Notes: a model not told the origin generated them from the letters alone. A stretch of DNA of 64,000 nucleotides from Massilia agrisoli (GCF_020831365.1 NZ_JAJHPV010000013.1:992001-1056000); one strand, 5' to 3'; positions 26,804 through 36,327 are shown, counted from the stretch's first letter. Program-made: numbers and translations.

Positions 26804-27880
26804 ATGAAAAAGACTCTCACCGCCATCGCCATTTTCGGCGCGTTTTCAAGCCTCGCACAGGCACAGTCGTCGGTTGCCGTTTACGGTATCGTCGACGCCG
26901 GTATCGTGCGCGAGCAGGGTGGCGTCAACGGATCGGCCACCAACATCAGCAGCGGCATCGGTTCGGCTTCGCGCCTGGGCTTCCGCGGCACCGAAGACCT
27001 GGGCAACGGCGTTTCCGCGCTGTTCCTGCTGGAAGCGGGCTACCGCCTCGACACCGGCGCCAGCGACGTTTCCGGTTCGATCTTCAACCGCCAGGCCTAC
27101 GTCGGCCTGAAGAGCGAGCTCGGCACCCTGACCCTGGGCCGCCAGTACACCCCTTACTACAACGCCGTGAGCCAGGTTGCCGATCCATTCGGCGCCGGCT
27201 ACGCAGGCAGCGCCAAGAACCTGATGCCGACTGCCGGCGTCAACACCCGCACCAGCAACGCGGTCGTGTACGCCTCGCCAGTGGTCAATGGTTTCTCGGG
27301 CGAGCTGTCGTACAGCCTGGCTGAGCAGGGCGGCAACAGCATCGCCGGCCGCCAGATCGGCGCCGCGCTGTCCTTCGGCGCAGGCAAGCTGAACGCACGC
27401 CTGGCGCACAACCACCGCAACAACGACGTGGCTGGCCTGGCCGGCGTGCAGGACCGCCAGATCGGCCGCAACACCTTGCTCGCTGCTAACTACAACTTCG
27501 GCGTCGCCAAGGCCTATGCTGCCTACGGCGTCAACGAAGGCCTGAACAGCTCGCCGCTGGCCAACAACAGCAACCCGTTCGGCGGCGTGGCGCCAGTCGC
27601 CTCGCTCGATAGCCGCGACATGCTGATCGGCGTGCAGGTGCCGTTCGGCGCCAACGCGCTGATGGCGTCGTTCATCCGCAAGGACGACCGCACCGCGTTC
27701 AACCAGGACGCCGACCAGTGGGCGCTTGGCCTGACCCGTTCGCTGTCGAAGCGCACCAGCCTGTACACCTCGTACGGCAAGATCAAGAACAAGAATGGCG
27801 CTGGCTACACTGTTGGCAACAACAGCGATGTCGGTTCCGGCGACACCGCGTACAACGCAGGCATCCGCCACACCTTCTGA
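26804..27880 (+). CDS. Gram-negative outer-membrane porin
   Basis: A 358-residue porin of the Burkholderiales OmpC-like family: signal peptide (1-20, ending AQA), then SSVAVYGIVDAGI as first beta strand, RLGFRGTEDLGNG, FNRQAYVGLKSELGTLTLGRQY, and a final strand ending in IRHTF with the terminal Phe needed for BAM recognition. It forms a trimeric general diffusion channel. The gene stands alone with a 151-bp upstream region and a usable ribosome-binding site (GAAGAAAC). Confidence 0.95.
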   Translation: MKKTLTAIAIFGAFSSLAQAQSSVAVYGIVDAGIVREQGGVNGSATNISSGIGSASRLGFRGTEDLGNGVSALFLLEAGYRLDTGASDVSGSIFNRQAYVGLKSELGTLTLGRQYTPYYNAVSQVADPFGAGYAGSAKNLMPTAGVNTRTSNAVVYASPVVNGFSGELSYSLAEQGGNSIAGRQIGAALSFGAGKLNARLAHNHRNNDVAGLAGVQDRQIGRNTLLAANYNFGVAKAYAAYGVNEGLNSSPLANNSNPFGGVAPVASLDSRDMLIGVQVPFGANALMASFIRKDDRTAFNQDADQWALGLTRSLSKRTSLYTSYGKIKNKNGAGYTVGNNSDVGSGDTAYNAGIRHTF

Positions 27881-27915
27881 TCTTTCGCGCGCGAGGCGCG
27901 CCAGCCGGGCCCAGG

Positions 27916-28536
27916 CTAGCGGTAACGCGGCTGGGCATGGCGCTGGCGCGCTTTCGCAGGAGGCGGCAAGGAACCCGGCGCCGCGCCGCGTTCGATCATC
28001 GTTGCGATGGCCGCCTCGTCATCGCCGGCCTGCAGGTTCAGTCCCCGCATCGCGCCCGGCAGCAGCACCACCGCAAACCCTTCCTGAAGTGCATCGGTCA
28101 CGGTATTGAGCACGCAGTAATCCGTCGCCAGCCCGCCCACGAACAGCCGGGTCACGCCTGCCGCGCGCAGCATGCCGGCCAGCCCGGTTCCCTCGAAACC
28201 CGAATAGGCGTCGGCATCGGCCTGGATCCCCTTTGACACGATGACCGCATCGGGCGGCAGCGCCAGTTCGGCAGGGAAAGCCGCGCCGCGGCTGCCGGCG
28301 ATGCAGTGCGCCGGCAGCACGCCGCCATGGGCCTTGAACGAACAGTGGTCACGGGGATGCCAGTCGCGCGTGGCGAACACCGCCAGGCCTTGCGAACGGA
28401 AGAGCGCGATGGCCGCGTTCAGCGGCCCGATGACCTGGTCGCCGGAGGGGATCGGGAGGCTTCCGCCGGGCATGAAATCAAGCTGAACATCGACCAGGAG
28501 GAGGGCGTCGCCCGGTCGCGGAGAGGGAATATCCAT
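27916..28536 (-). CDS. pncA: nicotinamidase (isochorismatase family)
   Basis: A 206-residue cytosolic hydrolase that converts nicotinamide to nicotinate for NAD salvage. Catalytic triad residues are visible: Asp in LLVDVQLDFMPGG, Lys in IVSKG, Cys in GGLATDYCVLNT. The metal site matches RDWHPRDHCSF. Length and motif order fit PncA. ATG 28536 is chosen since the conserved Asp then lies near residue 17. It is divergent from the PRPP-synthase-like gene, which also handles NAD/nucleotide precursors, across a 118-bp region with an FNR-like box. Confidence 0.92.
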   Translation of the reverse strand: MDIPSPRPGDALLLVDVQLDFMPGGSLPIPSGDQVIGPLNAAIALFRSQGLAVFATRDWHPRDHCSFKAHGGVLPAHCIAGSRGAAFPAELALPPDAVIVSKGIQADADAYSGFEGTGLAGMLRAAGVTRLFVGGLATDYCVLNTVTDALQEGFAVVLLPGAMRGLNLQAGDDEAAIATMIERGAAPGSLPPPAKARQRHAQPRYR

Positions 28537-28594
28537 AGCGCCTTCGACCGCCCCGCGGGCATTTCGTTCGCAGCGCCGGTGTCCGATCGCGCGC

Positions 28595-28608
28595 TTGATT
28601 CGCGTCAA
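28595..28608 (+). promoter_or_regulatory. FNR/ANR-like box with -10 element
   Basis: TTGATTCGCGTCAA matches the FNR consensus TTGAT-N4-ATCAA at nine of ten fixed positions. A TATCCT -10-like hexamer lies at 28630-28635, which would put the box centre about 40 bp upstream of the start of transcription, the usual class II activator position. It would drive the PRPP-synthase-like gene at 28655; an effect on divergent pncA is possible. Confidence 0.55.
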
Positions 28609-28654
28609 ACCTGTGACAATGTCCACGCCTATCCTGAGCTTTTGCGAGGAGCAC

Positions 28655-29626
28655 ATGCACACCCTGATCGAAGACCGGCTCTGCCTGTTTGCGCTGCACA
28701 GCAGCCGCGCGTTCGGCGAACGGCTTGCGCTGCACCTGGGCGTCTCCCTTGGCGCGCACGAAGAACGCAATTTCGAAGATGGCGAGCACAAGTCGCGGCC
28801 GCTCGAGGACGTGGCCGGCAGGGATGTGTTCGTCGTCCACTCGCTGTACGGCGAGCCCAATGAAAGCGGCAACGACAAACTGTGCCGGCTGCTGTTTTTC
28901 ATCGGCGCGCTGAAGGACGCCGGCGCCGCCCGCGTCACCGCCGTGGTCCCCTACCTGGCCTATGCGCGCAAGGACCGCCAGACCAAGGAGCGCGACCCGG
29001 TCACCACGCGCTATGTCGCCTGCCTGTTCGAGGCGGTCGGCACCGATGCGCTCATGACCCTCGACGTGCACAACCTCGCCGCCTACCAGAACGCCTTTCG
29101 CTGCCGCACCGTGCACCTGGAGGCCGGCAGCCTGTTCACCAAGTTTCTGCTGCCGCAGCTGGCCGGCCTCGACCCGGTGGTGGTGTCGCCGGACGCCGGC
29201 GGCATCAAGCGCGCCGAAGCGTTTCGCCAGGGGCTGGCCGAGGCGCTCGGCAGGCCGGTCGGCATGGCGGTGGCCGAGAAATACCGCAGCGCGGGCGTCG
29301 TCAGCGGCAACCTGCTGGTCGGCGACGTGGACGGCCGGACCGCCATCATCGTCGACGACCTGATCAGCACGGGCACAACGGTGGCGCGCGCGGCAGCGGC
29401 CTGCCGCGATGGCGGCGCCGCCAGTGTGATGGCGCTGGCCAGCCACGGCCTGTTTACCGACAAGGCGGGCGAGGTGCTGGGCGGTCCGCTGTTGCAGCAA
29501 CTGGTGGTCAGCGACAGCGTCGCCCCCGGCCGCGGCGGCGCCGATGCCCTGCAGACCAAGCTCGCCGTCGTCAGCAGCGCCGCCCTGTTCGGCGACGCCA
29601 TCATGCAGCTGCATAATGGCATGTGA
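28655..29626 (+). CDS. ribose-phosphate pyrophosphokinase-like protein
   Basis: A 323-residue protein with the two phosphoribosyltransferase-type domains of PRPP synthases. The N-terminal half has NFEDGEHKSRPLEDV and AYARKDRQTKERDPVTTRY, the middle has LDVHNLAAYQNAF and VVSPDAGGIKRA, and the C-terminal half has AIIVDDLISTGTT, the ribose-5-phosphate loop. It would make PRPP from ribose-5-phosphate and ATP, although it differs enough from housekeeping Prs to be an accessory enzyme. ATG 28655 is chosen for the GAGGAG site 4 nt upstream. It is followed 11 bp later by an alpha/beta hydrolase. Confidence 0.88.
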   Translation: MHTLIEDRLCLFALHSSRAFGERLALHLGVSLGAHEERNFEDGEHKSRPLEDVAGRDVFVVHSLYGEPNESGNDKLCRLLFFIGALKDAGAARVTAVVPYLAYARKDRQTKERDPVTTRYVACLFEAVGTDALMTLDVHNLAAYQNAFRCRTVHLEAGSLFTKFLLPQLAGLDPVVVSPDAGGIKRAEAFRQGLAEALGRPVGMAVAEKYRSAGVVSGNLLVGDVDGRTAIIVDDLISTGTTVARAAAACRDGGAASVMALASHGLFTDKAGEVLGGPLLQQLVVSDSVAPGRGGADALQTKLAVVSSAALFGDAIMQLHNGM

Positions 29627-29637
29627 AAGGACCCATC

Positions 29638-30303
29638 ATGATTGACCGTGTACGCAAGGAACTGGTCGACATCGCGATCAATGGCCAGTTTGTCGAAGGC
29701 ATGCTGGCGGTTCCCGAAGGCGCGCGCGCCGTGGTGCTGTTTGCCCATGGCAGCGGCAGCGGCCGCCTCAGCCCCCGCAATAACTACGTGGCTGCCGAGC
29801 TGCGCAAGGTTGGGCTGGCCACCTTGCTGATGGACCTGCTGACGCCTGGCGAAGAGCCAAGCACGCGGGCGCGCTTCGATATTGGCTTGCTGGCGCGGCG
29901 GCTGGAACTGGCGGCCAACTGGCTGGCTGCCGACCGCGACACGCGCGACCTGCCGCTTGGCCTGTTCGGCGCGAGCACGGGGGCGGCGGCGGCGCTCCAG
30001 CTGGCCGCGGGCGGCCGTTATCCGGTGTATGCCGTGGTGTCGCGCGGCGGCCGGCCCGACCTGGCGGGATCGACCGAGCTCGACCTGGTGGAGGCGCCGA
30101 CCCTGCTGATCGTCGGCGGACTCGACACCCAGGTCATCGAGCTGAACGAGGAGGCTTACGCGATGCTCAACTGCCGCAAGGAGCTCACGATCGTGCCGGG
30201 CGCAACCCACTTGTTCGAGGAGCCCGGCGCGCTGGAGCAAGTGGCGCATCTGGCGACCGACTGGTTTGTACGCTGCCTGCCGGCTGCCCGGCCCCAGCCT
30301 TAG
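29638..30303 (+). CDS. alpha/beta hydrolase, dienelactone-hydrolase-like
   Basis: A 221-residue cytosolic hydrolase: oxyanion-strand motif LFAHGSGSGR, nucleophile elbow GASTGAA (Ser about 122), acid in VGGLDTQV and catalytic His in GATHLFEE. An AAAGGA site precedes ATG 29638. It is 11 bp downstream of the PRPP-synthase-like gene, so both are probably under the FNR-like promoter. Substrate unknown; the association with stress and anaerobic-type genes is inferred from that promoter. Confidence 0.87.
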   Translation: MIDRVRKELVDIAINGQFVEGMLAVPEGARAVVLFAHGSGSGRLSPRNNYVAAELRKVGLATLLMDLLTPGEEPSTRARFDIGLLARRLELAANWLAADRDTRDLPLGLFGASTGAAAALQLAAGGRYPVYAVVSRGGRPDLAGSTELDLVEAPTLLIVGGLDTQVIELNEEAYAMLNCRKELTIVPGATHLFEEPGALEQVAHLATDWFVRCLPAARPQP

Positions 30304-30358
30304 CCTTAGCCGCGGGCAGCATGGCAGCGCTGGCCGTGCCGGCCGCGCACGGCGCCGC

Positions 30359-30691
30359 CTAGGCAGGCGCCTGGTTCCTGCCCATGTGGGTCACGTAATG
30401 CACAGGCTGCTCGGCGTCGATCTCGAAGCGGGTTTGCGCCGCCACATGGAAGCGATAGCCGGCCTGGCACGGCGTCCATCCCCCTTCATGCCCAACCCGA
30501 ACGCGGCCCCGTCCATCGACGATTTCCACCGTCTCGTCCGTGTCGGCGGCAAACGTGACGCCGCCGGGCATCACCACGCCCACGGTTTTCACGCTGCGGT
30601 CGGGAAAGGTTAGCGTGTATGAGACGCATTTTCCCTCCGCGTAGACATTCGCCCTTTTGTTGATTGCAACATGATCGAACTGCGTACCCAT
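30359..30691 (-). CDS. ppnP: pyrimidine/purine nucleoside phosphorylase PpnP (DUF1255)
   Basis: A 110-residue single-domain cupin. FDHVAINKRANVYAEGKCVSY, FPDRSVKTVGVVMPG, FAADTDETVEIVDG and FHVAAQTRFEID are characteristic of the PpnP/YaiE family, which phosphorolyses several nucleosides to base and ribose-1-phosphate. ATG 30691 has GGGAG upstream and fits the usual family length; an upstream in-frame Met would add 25 atypical residues. It is 55 bp from the convergent hydrolase and adds a nucleotide-salvage theme to pncA and the PRPP-synthase-like gene. Confidence 0.92.
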   Translation of the reverse strand: MGTQFDHVAINKRANVYAEGKCVSYTLTFPDRSVKTVGVVMPGGVTFAADTDETVEIVDGRGRVRVGHEGGWTPCQAGYRFHVAAQTRFEIDAEQPVHYVTHMGRNQAPA

Positions 30692-30787
30692 GGCGGTTCT
30701 CCCGGATGGTGGCTGCATGCGGTGTACAGATGTCAGACCGGCGGCAAGCGCTTTTGTTCTGCGCACATGCCGGCCGCCACCTGCCGC

Positions 30788-32011
30788 TCAGCGCGCGGGC
30801 GCGGTGCTGCGCACCTTGACCCTGACCCCGTCGGCCACTTGCGCGTCCGGATAGATGATGACCCTGGCCCCCTCGGCGAGCCCGGACCGCACCCACGCCT
30901 GTGCGTCGTTGCGCGCGCCCAGCTCGACCGGCGTGAGGCGCGCCCGGTCGCCGTCCACCACGTACACCGCCATGCCGCGTCCCTGCTGGTTTCCTTGCGG
31001 GATAGGGAACACGGCGCTGACCGGGATCGTCAGCACCCGGTCCCGGGCCAGGGTGACGATGCGCACGTTGACCCGGTAGCCCACCCCGAGTGCGCGCCAG
31101 GCATCGGGCGGGCTGGCGATGTCGATCAGCACGCGAACCCGCTGCTCCTCGACCCCCAGCGCCGAAATCTTGGTAAAGGCCGCCGGCTCGACCCTGCGCA
31201 CGCGCCCGGCCAGCGGCGCGCCGCCCCAGCGCGTGATGACCACCGGGCTGCCGGGCTGCGCCTGCAGGGCGTCGGCGGTCAGCAGTTCGGCCACCACCTC
31301 CAGCGTGGACAGGTCGCCCAGCTCCAGCAAGGGCGTGCCGAACGGGACCACGGCCTCGCTGGCCTGCACCACGCGCAGCACCCGGCCAGCCACCGGCGCG
31401 CGCACTGCCAGGCCGCGCTCGCTCACCGAGGTGGGGTTGCGCACCGCCATCAGCGCGGCGCGCGCCTGCTCCACCTCATGGCCGGCGATGGCGCGCTCGG
31501 CAATGGCGGCGTCCAGCTCCTTTTGTGCGGCCAGCGCGGCCAGCCGTTCGCTCTCGAGCCGGCTGGCGGCCACGAAGCCCTGGCCGGCCAGCGTCTCGCT
31601 GCGGGCCAGGTCGTTGCGGGCGCGCCGCAGGGCCACCTGGGCCGCTTCGACCCTGGCGTTGACCCGGTCGACCTGGGCGCGGGTCATCGCCAGCCGGGCC
31701 TGCTGTTCGCGCAGGGTGCGCTCGTCCTGCAGCGGGGCGTAGGCCGGCCTGATCATGGCCACGTTGGCGCCGGCTTCGACCCGGTCGCCTTCCTTCAGCG
31801 TAATGCGCGTCAACAGCCCGGCCAGCGGCGCCGACACCACGTAGTTGTCGCGCAAACGGGTCTTGCCGTCTTCCTCGACGCCCGCCTCGAAACGCCCGAG
31901 CTGGGCGGTGCCGGTTTCCACCTCCACCGGGCGCGGCGCGAAGGCCCAGGCGAAGATGGCCAGCAGCACGGCGATGCCGATGAATGCGTATATCCAGTGT
32001 TTTCGCGTCAT
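30788..32011 (-). CDS. HlyD-type periplasmic adaptor of an ABC exporter
   Basis: A 407-residue membrane-fusion protein. A membrane anchor (about 8-26) is followed by a biotinyl-lipoyl-like half (VVSAPLAGLLTRITLKEGDRVEAG), a long alpha-helical hairpin (about 95-195), the second lipoyl half (LAVRAPVAGRVLRVV) and a beta-barrel domain. It would link the FtsX-type permease to an outer-membrane channel, which is not encoded here. ATG 32011 lies one base after the TGA of the permease gene, so translation is probably coupled. Last gene of the four-gene operon starting at 36155. Confidence 0.9.
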   Translation of the reverse strand: MTRKHWIYAFIGIAVLLAIFAWAFAPRPVEVETGTAQLGRFEAGVEEDGKTRLRDNYVVSAPLAGLLTRITLKEGDRVEAGANVAMIRPAYAPLQDERTLREQQARLAMTRAQVDRVNARVEAAQVALRRARNDLARSETLAGQGFVAASRLESERLAALAAQKELDAAIAERAIAGHEVEQARAALMAVRNPTSVSERGLAVRAPVAGRVLRVVQASEAVVPFGTPLLELGDLSTLEVVAELLTADALQAQPGSPVVITRWGGAPLAGRVRRVEPAAFTKISALGVEEQRVRVLIDIASPPDAWRALGVGYRVNVRIVTLARDRVLTIPVSAVFPIPQGNQQGRGMAVYVVDGDRARLTPVELGARNDAQAWVRSGLAEGARVIIYPDAQVADGVRVKVRSTAPAR

Positions 32012-32012
32012 G

Positions 32013-34379
32013 TCATTCCCTAGTTTTGAGTGCGGCGACCATGTCCAGGTGGTCGATATTGCGCCGGACCACCAGCGCACTGGCCAGGCCGGCCACCAGC
32101 ACGCACAGCGCCGCGCCGGCGTAGGTGCGGGGGCGCACGATCACCGGAAAGTAGAACTGGTCCGACTTCAGCAGTTCGCTGATGAGCTGGACGAGGCCGT
32201 AGCCAAGCAGCATGCCGAGCGGCAGGGCGATCGCAATCACAATCGCCATCTCCCCCAGCAGCAGGGCCGACACTTCGGCGCGGGTAAAGCCAAGCACGCG
32301 CAGGCTGGCCAGTTCCCAGGTCCGTTCCGACAGCGCAATGCGGGCGTTGTTGTAGACCACGCCCACCGCGATCACGCTGGCAAACGCGGTCAGGATGGTG
32401 CTCATGATGCGTATATTGCGCGCCGTGATCTCTTCCATGTTGCGCAGCATGGTTCCCTTGCTCCAGGCGCCGGCGGCGCGCGGCAGCGCCTTGCTCGCTT
32501 CGAGCACCGTGGCCTCGGCGCCCGGTTCGAGCCCCAGCACGAAGCCAGTGGTGACGTCGGTGTCGCCCAGCAATCGGTTGAGTTCGTCGCGGGCGAGGTA
32601 GGCGTTCATGCCGAACATTTCGCGCACCGTGGCGCGCAGGGGCAGCAGCAAGGTGCGCCTGCGGCCCTCCTGAACCTCGATGCGCACGGTGTCGCCCAGG
32701 CGCAGGCCGAGCTTGTCGGCCATGCGGTCGGTCAGCACCAGCCCCTGGCCTTCGAGCAGCTGCTCCTTCTGGTGGACATCGATGATCCGGTACAGTTCGG
32801 GCCGCGGCGCATAGCCGCGCAGGATGGTGCGTTCGCGGCGCTGGCCATTGACCACGGTCACCTGGACGAAGCGGGTCGATTCGACCTGGCGCACGCCAGG
32901 CAGGCGCGCCAGTTCCAGCCGCACGCTGTCATCGACCGGCTCGGCGGTCCACACGGTAATGTCGCCGCGCAGGCCGAGGGTGAACTGGGTGTCGAGGACG
33001 ACGTCGATGGCATCGCGGAAGAAATTTCCCATGATGACGATGGCCAGCGCGGCGGCCACGCCGGCGATCGACAGCGCGGTGCGCGCTGGCCGCCGTTCCA
33101 TGTTGCGCACAATCATGCGCAGCGCCGGGCCCATGCGCTCGATGCCCAGCCGTTCGAGCAGGGTGCGGCGGAAATGCGCGGGGACTGGCGGACGCATCGC
33201 TTCGGCCGGGGCGAGGCGAACGGTGGCAATGATGGCGTGGGCAGTCCCCAGGCAAGCCGTGACGACGCTGACGCCGATGCCGGTCAGCAGCAGCGGCGGA
33301 AGGATGCGGTGCTCGAACGACGGGAAGTGGAAGAACTCGGCGTACAGCCCGGTCAGCATCGTGCCCAGCTGCTTGCCGAGCACGACGCCCAGCACCAGCC
33401 CCAGCAGCACAATCAGCAGCACCAGCTTGAGGTAATGCAGGCCGATGGCGGCATTCGGATAGCCCAGCGCCTTCAGGGTGGCGATCTGTTCGCGCTGGGT
33501 CGAAACCAGCCTTGCCACCACCACATTGAGCAGGAAGGCGGCGACGCCGAGGAAGATCGCCGGCAGCACCGTGCCCAGCACGCGCTGCTCGCGGATCTCG
33601 TTGTCGAGCATGGCGTGCGAGGCCTGGTCGTCGCGGTCGTGCACCTCGCGCCCGCCGTAGGGCGCAAGCAGGCGCGTCACCTCGGCGACCACGCCATCGC
33701 CGGCGGCGCCGGGCGCCAGCTTGAAGGCGGCGCGGGTGAAGGCGCCGTCCATGTTGTAGGCGGCCGCCAGCACGTCGCGGTCGACCCAGAACACGCCAAA
33801 GCCGCGCGCGTCGGGCATGCCCCACAGTCCGGCGAAGATGAATTCCGGCGACAGTGCGATGCCGGTCACCTCCAGGGTGCGGTACTTGCCGTTCATCAGC
33901 ACGTTCAGGCGCGCGCCCGGCTTGAGCCGGTGCGCCTCGGCGAAACCTTTCGACACCAGCGCCTCGATCGGCGCGTCGCCGCGCACGCCGTCTTGGCGCG
34001 TGATCATGCGCCCGGACGACAGCGACACCAGGTTCATCCGGTGCGGCCGCTGGCGGTCCAGGCCGATCAGCTGGCCGATGATGGGGTCGGCCAGGCCGGG
34101 CAGGGACACACGCACAATTTCTTCGTGCGTGGCCTGGACGTCGGCCACGCCGGGGATCTCGCGCAGCCGTTCGGCCAGCGTGTTGGGCGCGCGCCGCACC
34201 CCCGCAAACACGTCGGCGAAGCGGCCGTCGGCGTAGAAGCGCGCCCGCGCCAGGTCGAGCGAGTCGACCGCCGACAGGCTGGTCAGGAAGCCGCCGATCC
34301 CGCACGCCACCACCAGCGCGATCGTCAGCGCCTGGCTCCACATGCGGCGCAGGTCGCGCAGCAGTTTGCGGTCGAGCAT
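32013..34379 (-). CDS. ABC transporter permease with two FtsX domains
   Basis: A 788-residue inner-membrane permease. An N-terminal helix (about 17-40) precedes a periplasmic MacB-PCD-like domain, a first FtsX block of three helices (about 265-400), a second helix plus periplasmic domain, and a second FtsX block (about 670-780). This layout matches LolC/MacB-related macrolide, lipoprotein or glycolipid exporters. ATG 34379 (LDRKLLRDL) is chosen over GTG 34385. It lies 10 bp after the ATPase stop. Substrate unknown. Confidence 0.9.
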   Translation of the reverse strand: MLDRKLLRDLRRMWSQALTIALVVACGIGGFLTSLSAVDSLDLARARFYADGRFADVFAGVRRAPNTLAERLREIPGVADVQATHEEIVRVSLPGLADPIIGQLIGLDRQRPHRMNLVSLSSGRMITRQDGVRGDAPIEALVSKGFAEAHRLKPGARLNVLMNGKYRTLEVTGIALSPEFIFAGLWGMPDARGFGVFWVDRDVLAAAYNMDGAFTRAAFKLAPGAAGDGVVAEVTRLLAPYGGREVHDRDDQASHAMLDNEIREQRVLGTVLPAIFLGVAAFLLNVVVARLVSTQREQIATLKALGYPNAAIGLHYLKLVLLIVLLGLVLGVVLGKQLGTMLTGLYAEFFHFPSFEHRILPPLLLTGIGVSVVTACLGTAHAIIATVRLAPAEAMRPPVPAHFRRTLLERLGIERMGPALRMIVRNMERRPARTALSIAGVAAALAIVIMGNFFRDAIDVVLDTQFTLGLRGDITVWTAEPVDDSVRLELARLPGVRQVESTRFVQVTVVNGQRRERTILRGYAPRPELYRIIDVHQKEQLLEGQGLVLTDRMADKLGLRLGDTVRIEVQEGRRRTLLLPLRATVREMFGMNAYLARDELNRLLGDTDVTTGFVLGLEPGAEATVLEASKALPRAAGAWSKGTMLRNMEEITARNIRIMSTILTAFASVIAVGVVYNNARIALSERTWELASLRVLGFTRAEVSALLLGEMAIVIAIALPLGMLLGYGLVQLISELLKSDQFYFPVIVRPRTYAGAALCVLVAGLASALVVRRNIDHLDMVAALKTRE

Positions 34380-34389
34380 GTTCACCGGG

Positions 34390-35091
34390 TCACCACGACA
34401 GTTCCGCCGGCCGCAGCTTGTGGGCGTTGTTCTCGATCCCGAGGATGCGGCCGTCGCCCAGGCGCACCACGCGGTCGGCCATGCCCGCGATCGCGGCGTT
34501 GTGGGTGATCACGATGGCAGTCGTGGCCAGCTCGACATTGATGCGCTCGATCACGTCGAGCACCAGCTTGCCGGTCTCGTAGTCCAGCGCGCCGGTCGGC
34601 TCGTCGCACAGCAGCACGGCGGGGCGCTTGACGATGGCCCGTGCAATCGCCACGCGCTGCTGCTCGCCGCCCGACAGCTGGGCCGGAAAATGGTCGCGCC
34701 GCGGGGTCAGCCCGACCCGGTCGACCGCCTCGTCGACCGGCATCGGGTCGGACACGATGTCGGTGACCAGCGCAACGTTTTCGCGCACGGTCAGGCTGGG
34801 GATCAGGTTATAGAACTGGAATACGAAGCCGACATGGCGGCGCCGGTAGGCGGTCAGCGCCGACTCGGAGGCGGCGCTGAGGTCCTGGTCGCCGAACAGC
34901 ACCTGGCCGGAGCTGGGCACGTCGAGCCCGCCAATGATGTTCAGCAAGGTGGATTTGCCGCTGCCGGACGGCCCCAGCAGGACGATGAACTCGCCGCTGT
35001 CGACGTCGAGGCTGACGTCGCGCAGCGCATGCACGTCCACCTCGCCGGTGTGGTAGGTCTTGCACAGGTTGCGGATGGTGAATACCTTCAT
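34390..35091 (-). CDS. ABC transporter ATP-binding protein (MacB/LolD type)
   Basis: A 233-residue ATPase: Walker [10 protein letters not shown] (about 38-46), Q-loop FQFYNLIP, signature [14 protein letters not shown], Walker [13 protein letters not shown] and an H-loop [12 protein letters not shown] with EPTGALD is typical of the FtsE/LolD/MacB subfamily that powers FtsX-fold permeases, which fits the next gene. Its ATG overlaps the stop of the phosphotransferase-like gene (ATGA, 35088-35091), so the two should be co-translated. Confidence 0.93.
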   Translation of the reverse strand: MKVFTIRNLCKTYHTGEVDVHALRDVSLDVDSGEFIVLLGPSGSGKSTLLNIIGGLDVPSSGQVLFGDQDLSAASESALTAYRRRHVGFVFQFYNLIPSLTVRENVALVTDIVSDPMPVDEAVDRVGLTPRRDHFPAQLSGGEQQRVAIARAIVKRPAVLLCDEPTGALDYETGKLVLDVIERINVELATTAIVITHNAAIAGMADRVVRLGDGRILGIENNAHKLRPAELSW

Positions 35092-36155
35092 GCCCGGGCC
35101 CGCCAATTCTGGTGGCGCTCGGCCAGTTGCAGGTAGTTCATCGCACTGGCGACCCATTTCGGTGAGTAGCGGAACTGCGCCTCCTTCAGGTGGGCGACCG
35201 CCAGGGTGGCGCGCACGATGGCGCGGTAGCTCTGGTAGAAATGCAGCAGCGCGGGCGGCGGCCTGTCGTGCGACAGCGAACGGTATTGCTGGACGAAGGA
35301 GGCCGCCAGCGCGGGCGCGCCCAGCCGTTCGATCTCGAGCGCGAGGAAGGCGACCTCGTCGGCGCGGTCGACGATGCGCAAGGTACGCGAGAACTCCAGG
35401 CAGTCGATCACGGTGGGCTCCGGGTACAGGCAGATGTGTTCGGGCCGCAGGTCGCCATGGCCTTCGACCACGAAGCCATCGGCGGCGCGCCAGTCGATGC
35501 GCGAGGCCAGCCGGTCGAGCGCGCTGTGCTGGCGGTGGCAGACCAGCCGCACGTGGGCGGCGGGCAGGTGGTGGGACGGCTGCAGCAGTTCATGGGCGCA
35601 GGCGGCGATCTGGCGCGCATAGCGTTCGCGGTAGGCCGAGCCGTCGATGTCCACTTGCGGCAGCGACTGGAAAAACGCCACCAGCCGGGCCGCCACCCGC
35701 TGCATGTCGCGCGTGCTGGCGTGGCCGTGGCGCAGCACGTAGTCGAGCATGAAGCGGTTGGGCAGCCGGCGCATGCGCACCAGCCAGTCGACGACTTCGC
35801 CGGCGCCGCCGAGTTCGAGATGGCCCTGTGCGTTCAGGCACAGCGGCACCACGCCGAGGTAGACGTCGGGCGCGAGACGGCGGTTCAGGCGGACTTCTTC
35901 TTCGCAGAAATGGTGGCGCGCGGCCAGGGTGCGAAAATCAATGGCGTCGTAGCACACCGGTTTTTTCAGCTTCCAGGCGTGATGGGTGGTCAGGAACACC
36001 CAGGCCATATGGGTTTCGAGCGCCTCGACCCGGTAGGGCGACTCCGGATAGCTTGCCGGCTGGCGCAGGAAAGTCAGCTTGGCTTCCAGCGGTACTGGTC
36101 CGCCGGAGTGCGCCGCTGCGGCTTGGGCGCGCGGCGATTCAATCGGGTTTGGCAT
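35088..36155 (-). CDS. aminoglycoside-phosphotransferase-like (COG2187) protein
   Basis: A 355-residue soluble protein with a protein-kinase-like fold. [15 protein letters not shown] is the catalytic loop (the usual Asn is His here), followed by [21 protein letters not shown] as metal-binding segment; the N-terminal [11 protein letters not shown] is the ATP-lysine region. Relatives in COG2187 often carry an extra C-terminal ATPase domain, absent here. Substrate unknown. ATG 36155 has GAGGAG 8 nt upstream. It is the first gene of the operon encoding a LolD/MacB-type exporter, an uncommon pairing that may mean the exported compound is phosphorylated. Confidence 0.82.
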   Translation of the reverse strand: MPNPIESPRAQAAAAHSGGPVPLEAKLTFLRQPASYPESPYRVEALETHMAWVFLTTHHAWKLKKPVCYDAIDFRTLAARHHFCEEEVRLNRRLAPDVYLGVVPLCLNAQGHLELGGAGEVVDWLVRMRRLPNRFMLDYVLRHGHASTRDMQRVAARLVAFFQSLPQVDIDGSAYRERYARQIAACAHELLQPSHHLPAAHVRLVCHRQHSALDRLASRIDWRAADGFVVEGHGDLRPEHICLYPEPTVIDCLEFSRTLRIVDRADEVAFLALEIERLGAPALAASFVQQYRSLSHDRPPPALLHFYQSYRAIVRATLAVAHLKEAQFRYSPKWVASAMNYLQLAERHQNWRARA

Positions 36156-36327
36156 GTCGCGGCTCCTCACCGGCATCCTGTCACGCCACCGGTAACGCGT
36201 CAATACAGAGTGCATATGGGCAGCGGGCTTCGCGTTCCGGCCGCCGCGGGGGCGTGCCGGACTTGACGTACCGCAGGCGGCAGGGTGATTGTACGCCTAT
36301 GATCGGCACAGGAACATGGAGGCCGCC

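Noticed and set aside
28595-28654. Upstream TTG start for the PRPP-synthase-like gene
   Set aside because: The TTG is part of the FNR-like palindrome, and ATG 28655 has GAGGAG in front and begins at the family's usual N-terminus.
31845-34508. An 887-codon frame on the + strand opposite the ABC exporter genes
   Set aside because: His/Gln/Ala-rich composition typical of antisense frames in GC-rich DNA; the minus-strand permease and adaptor are unmistakable. Similar long antisense frames opposite nirB, nasA, lon and the PBP were dropped for the same reason.
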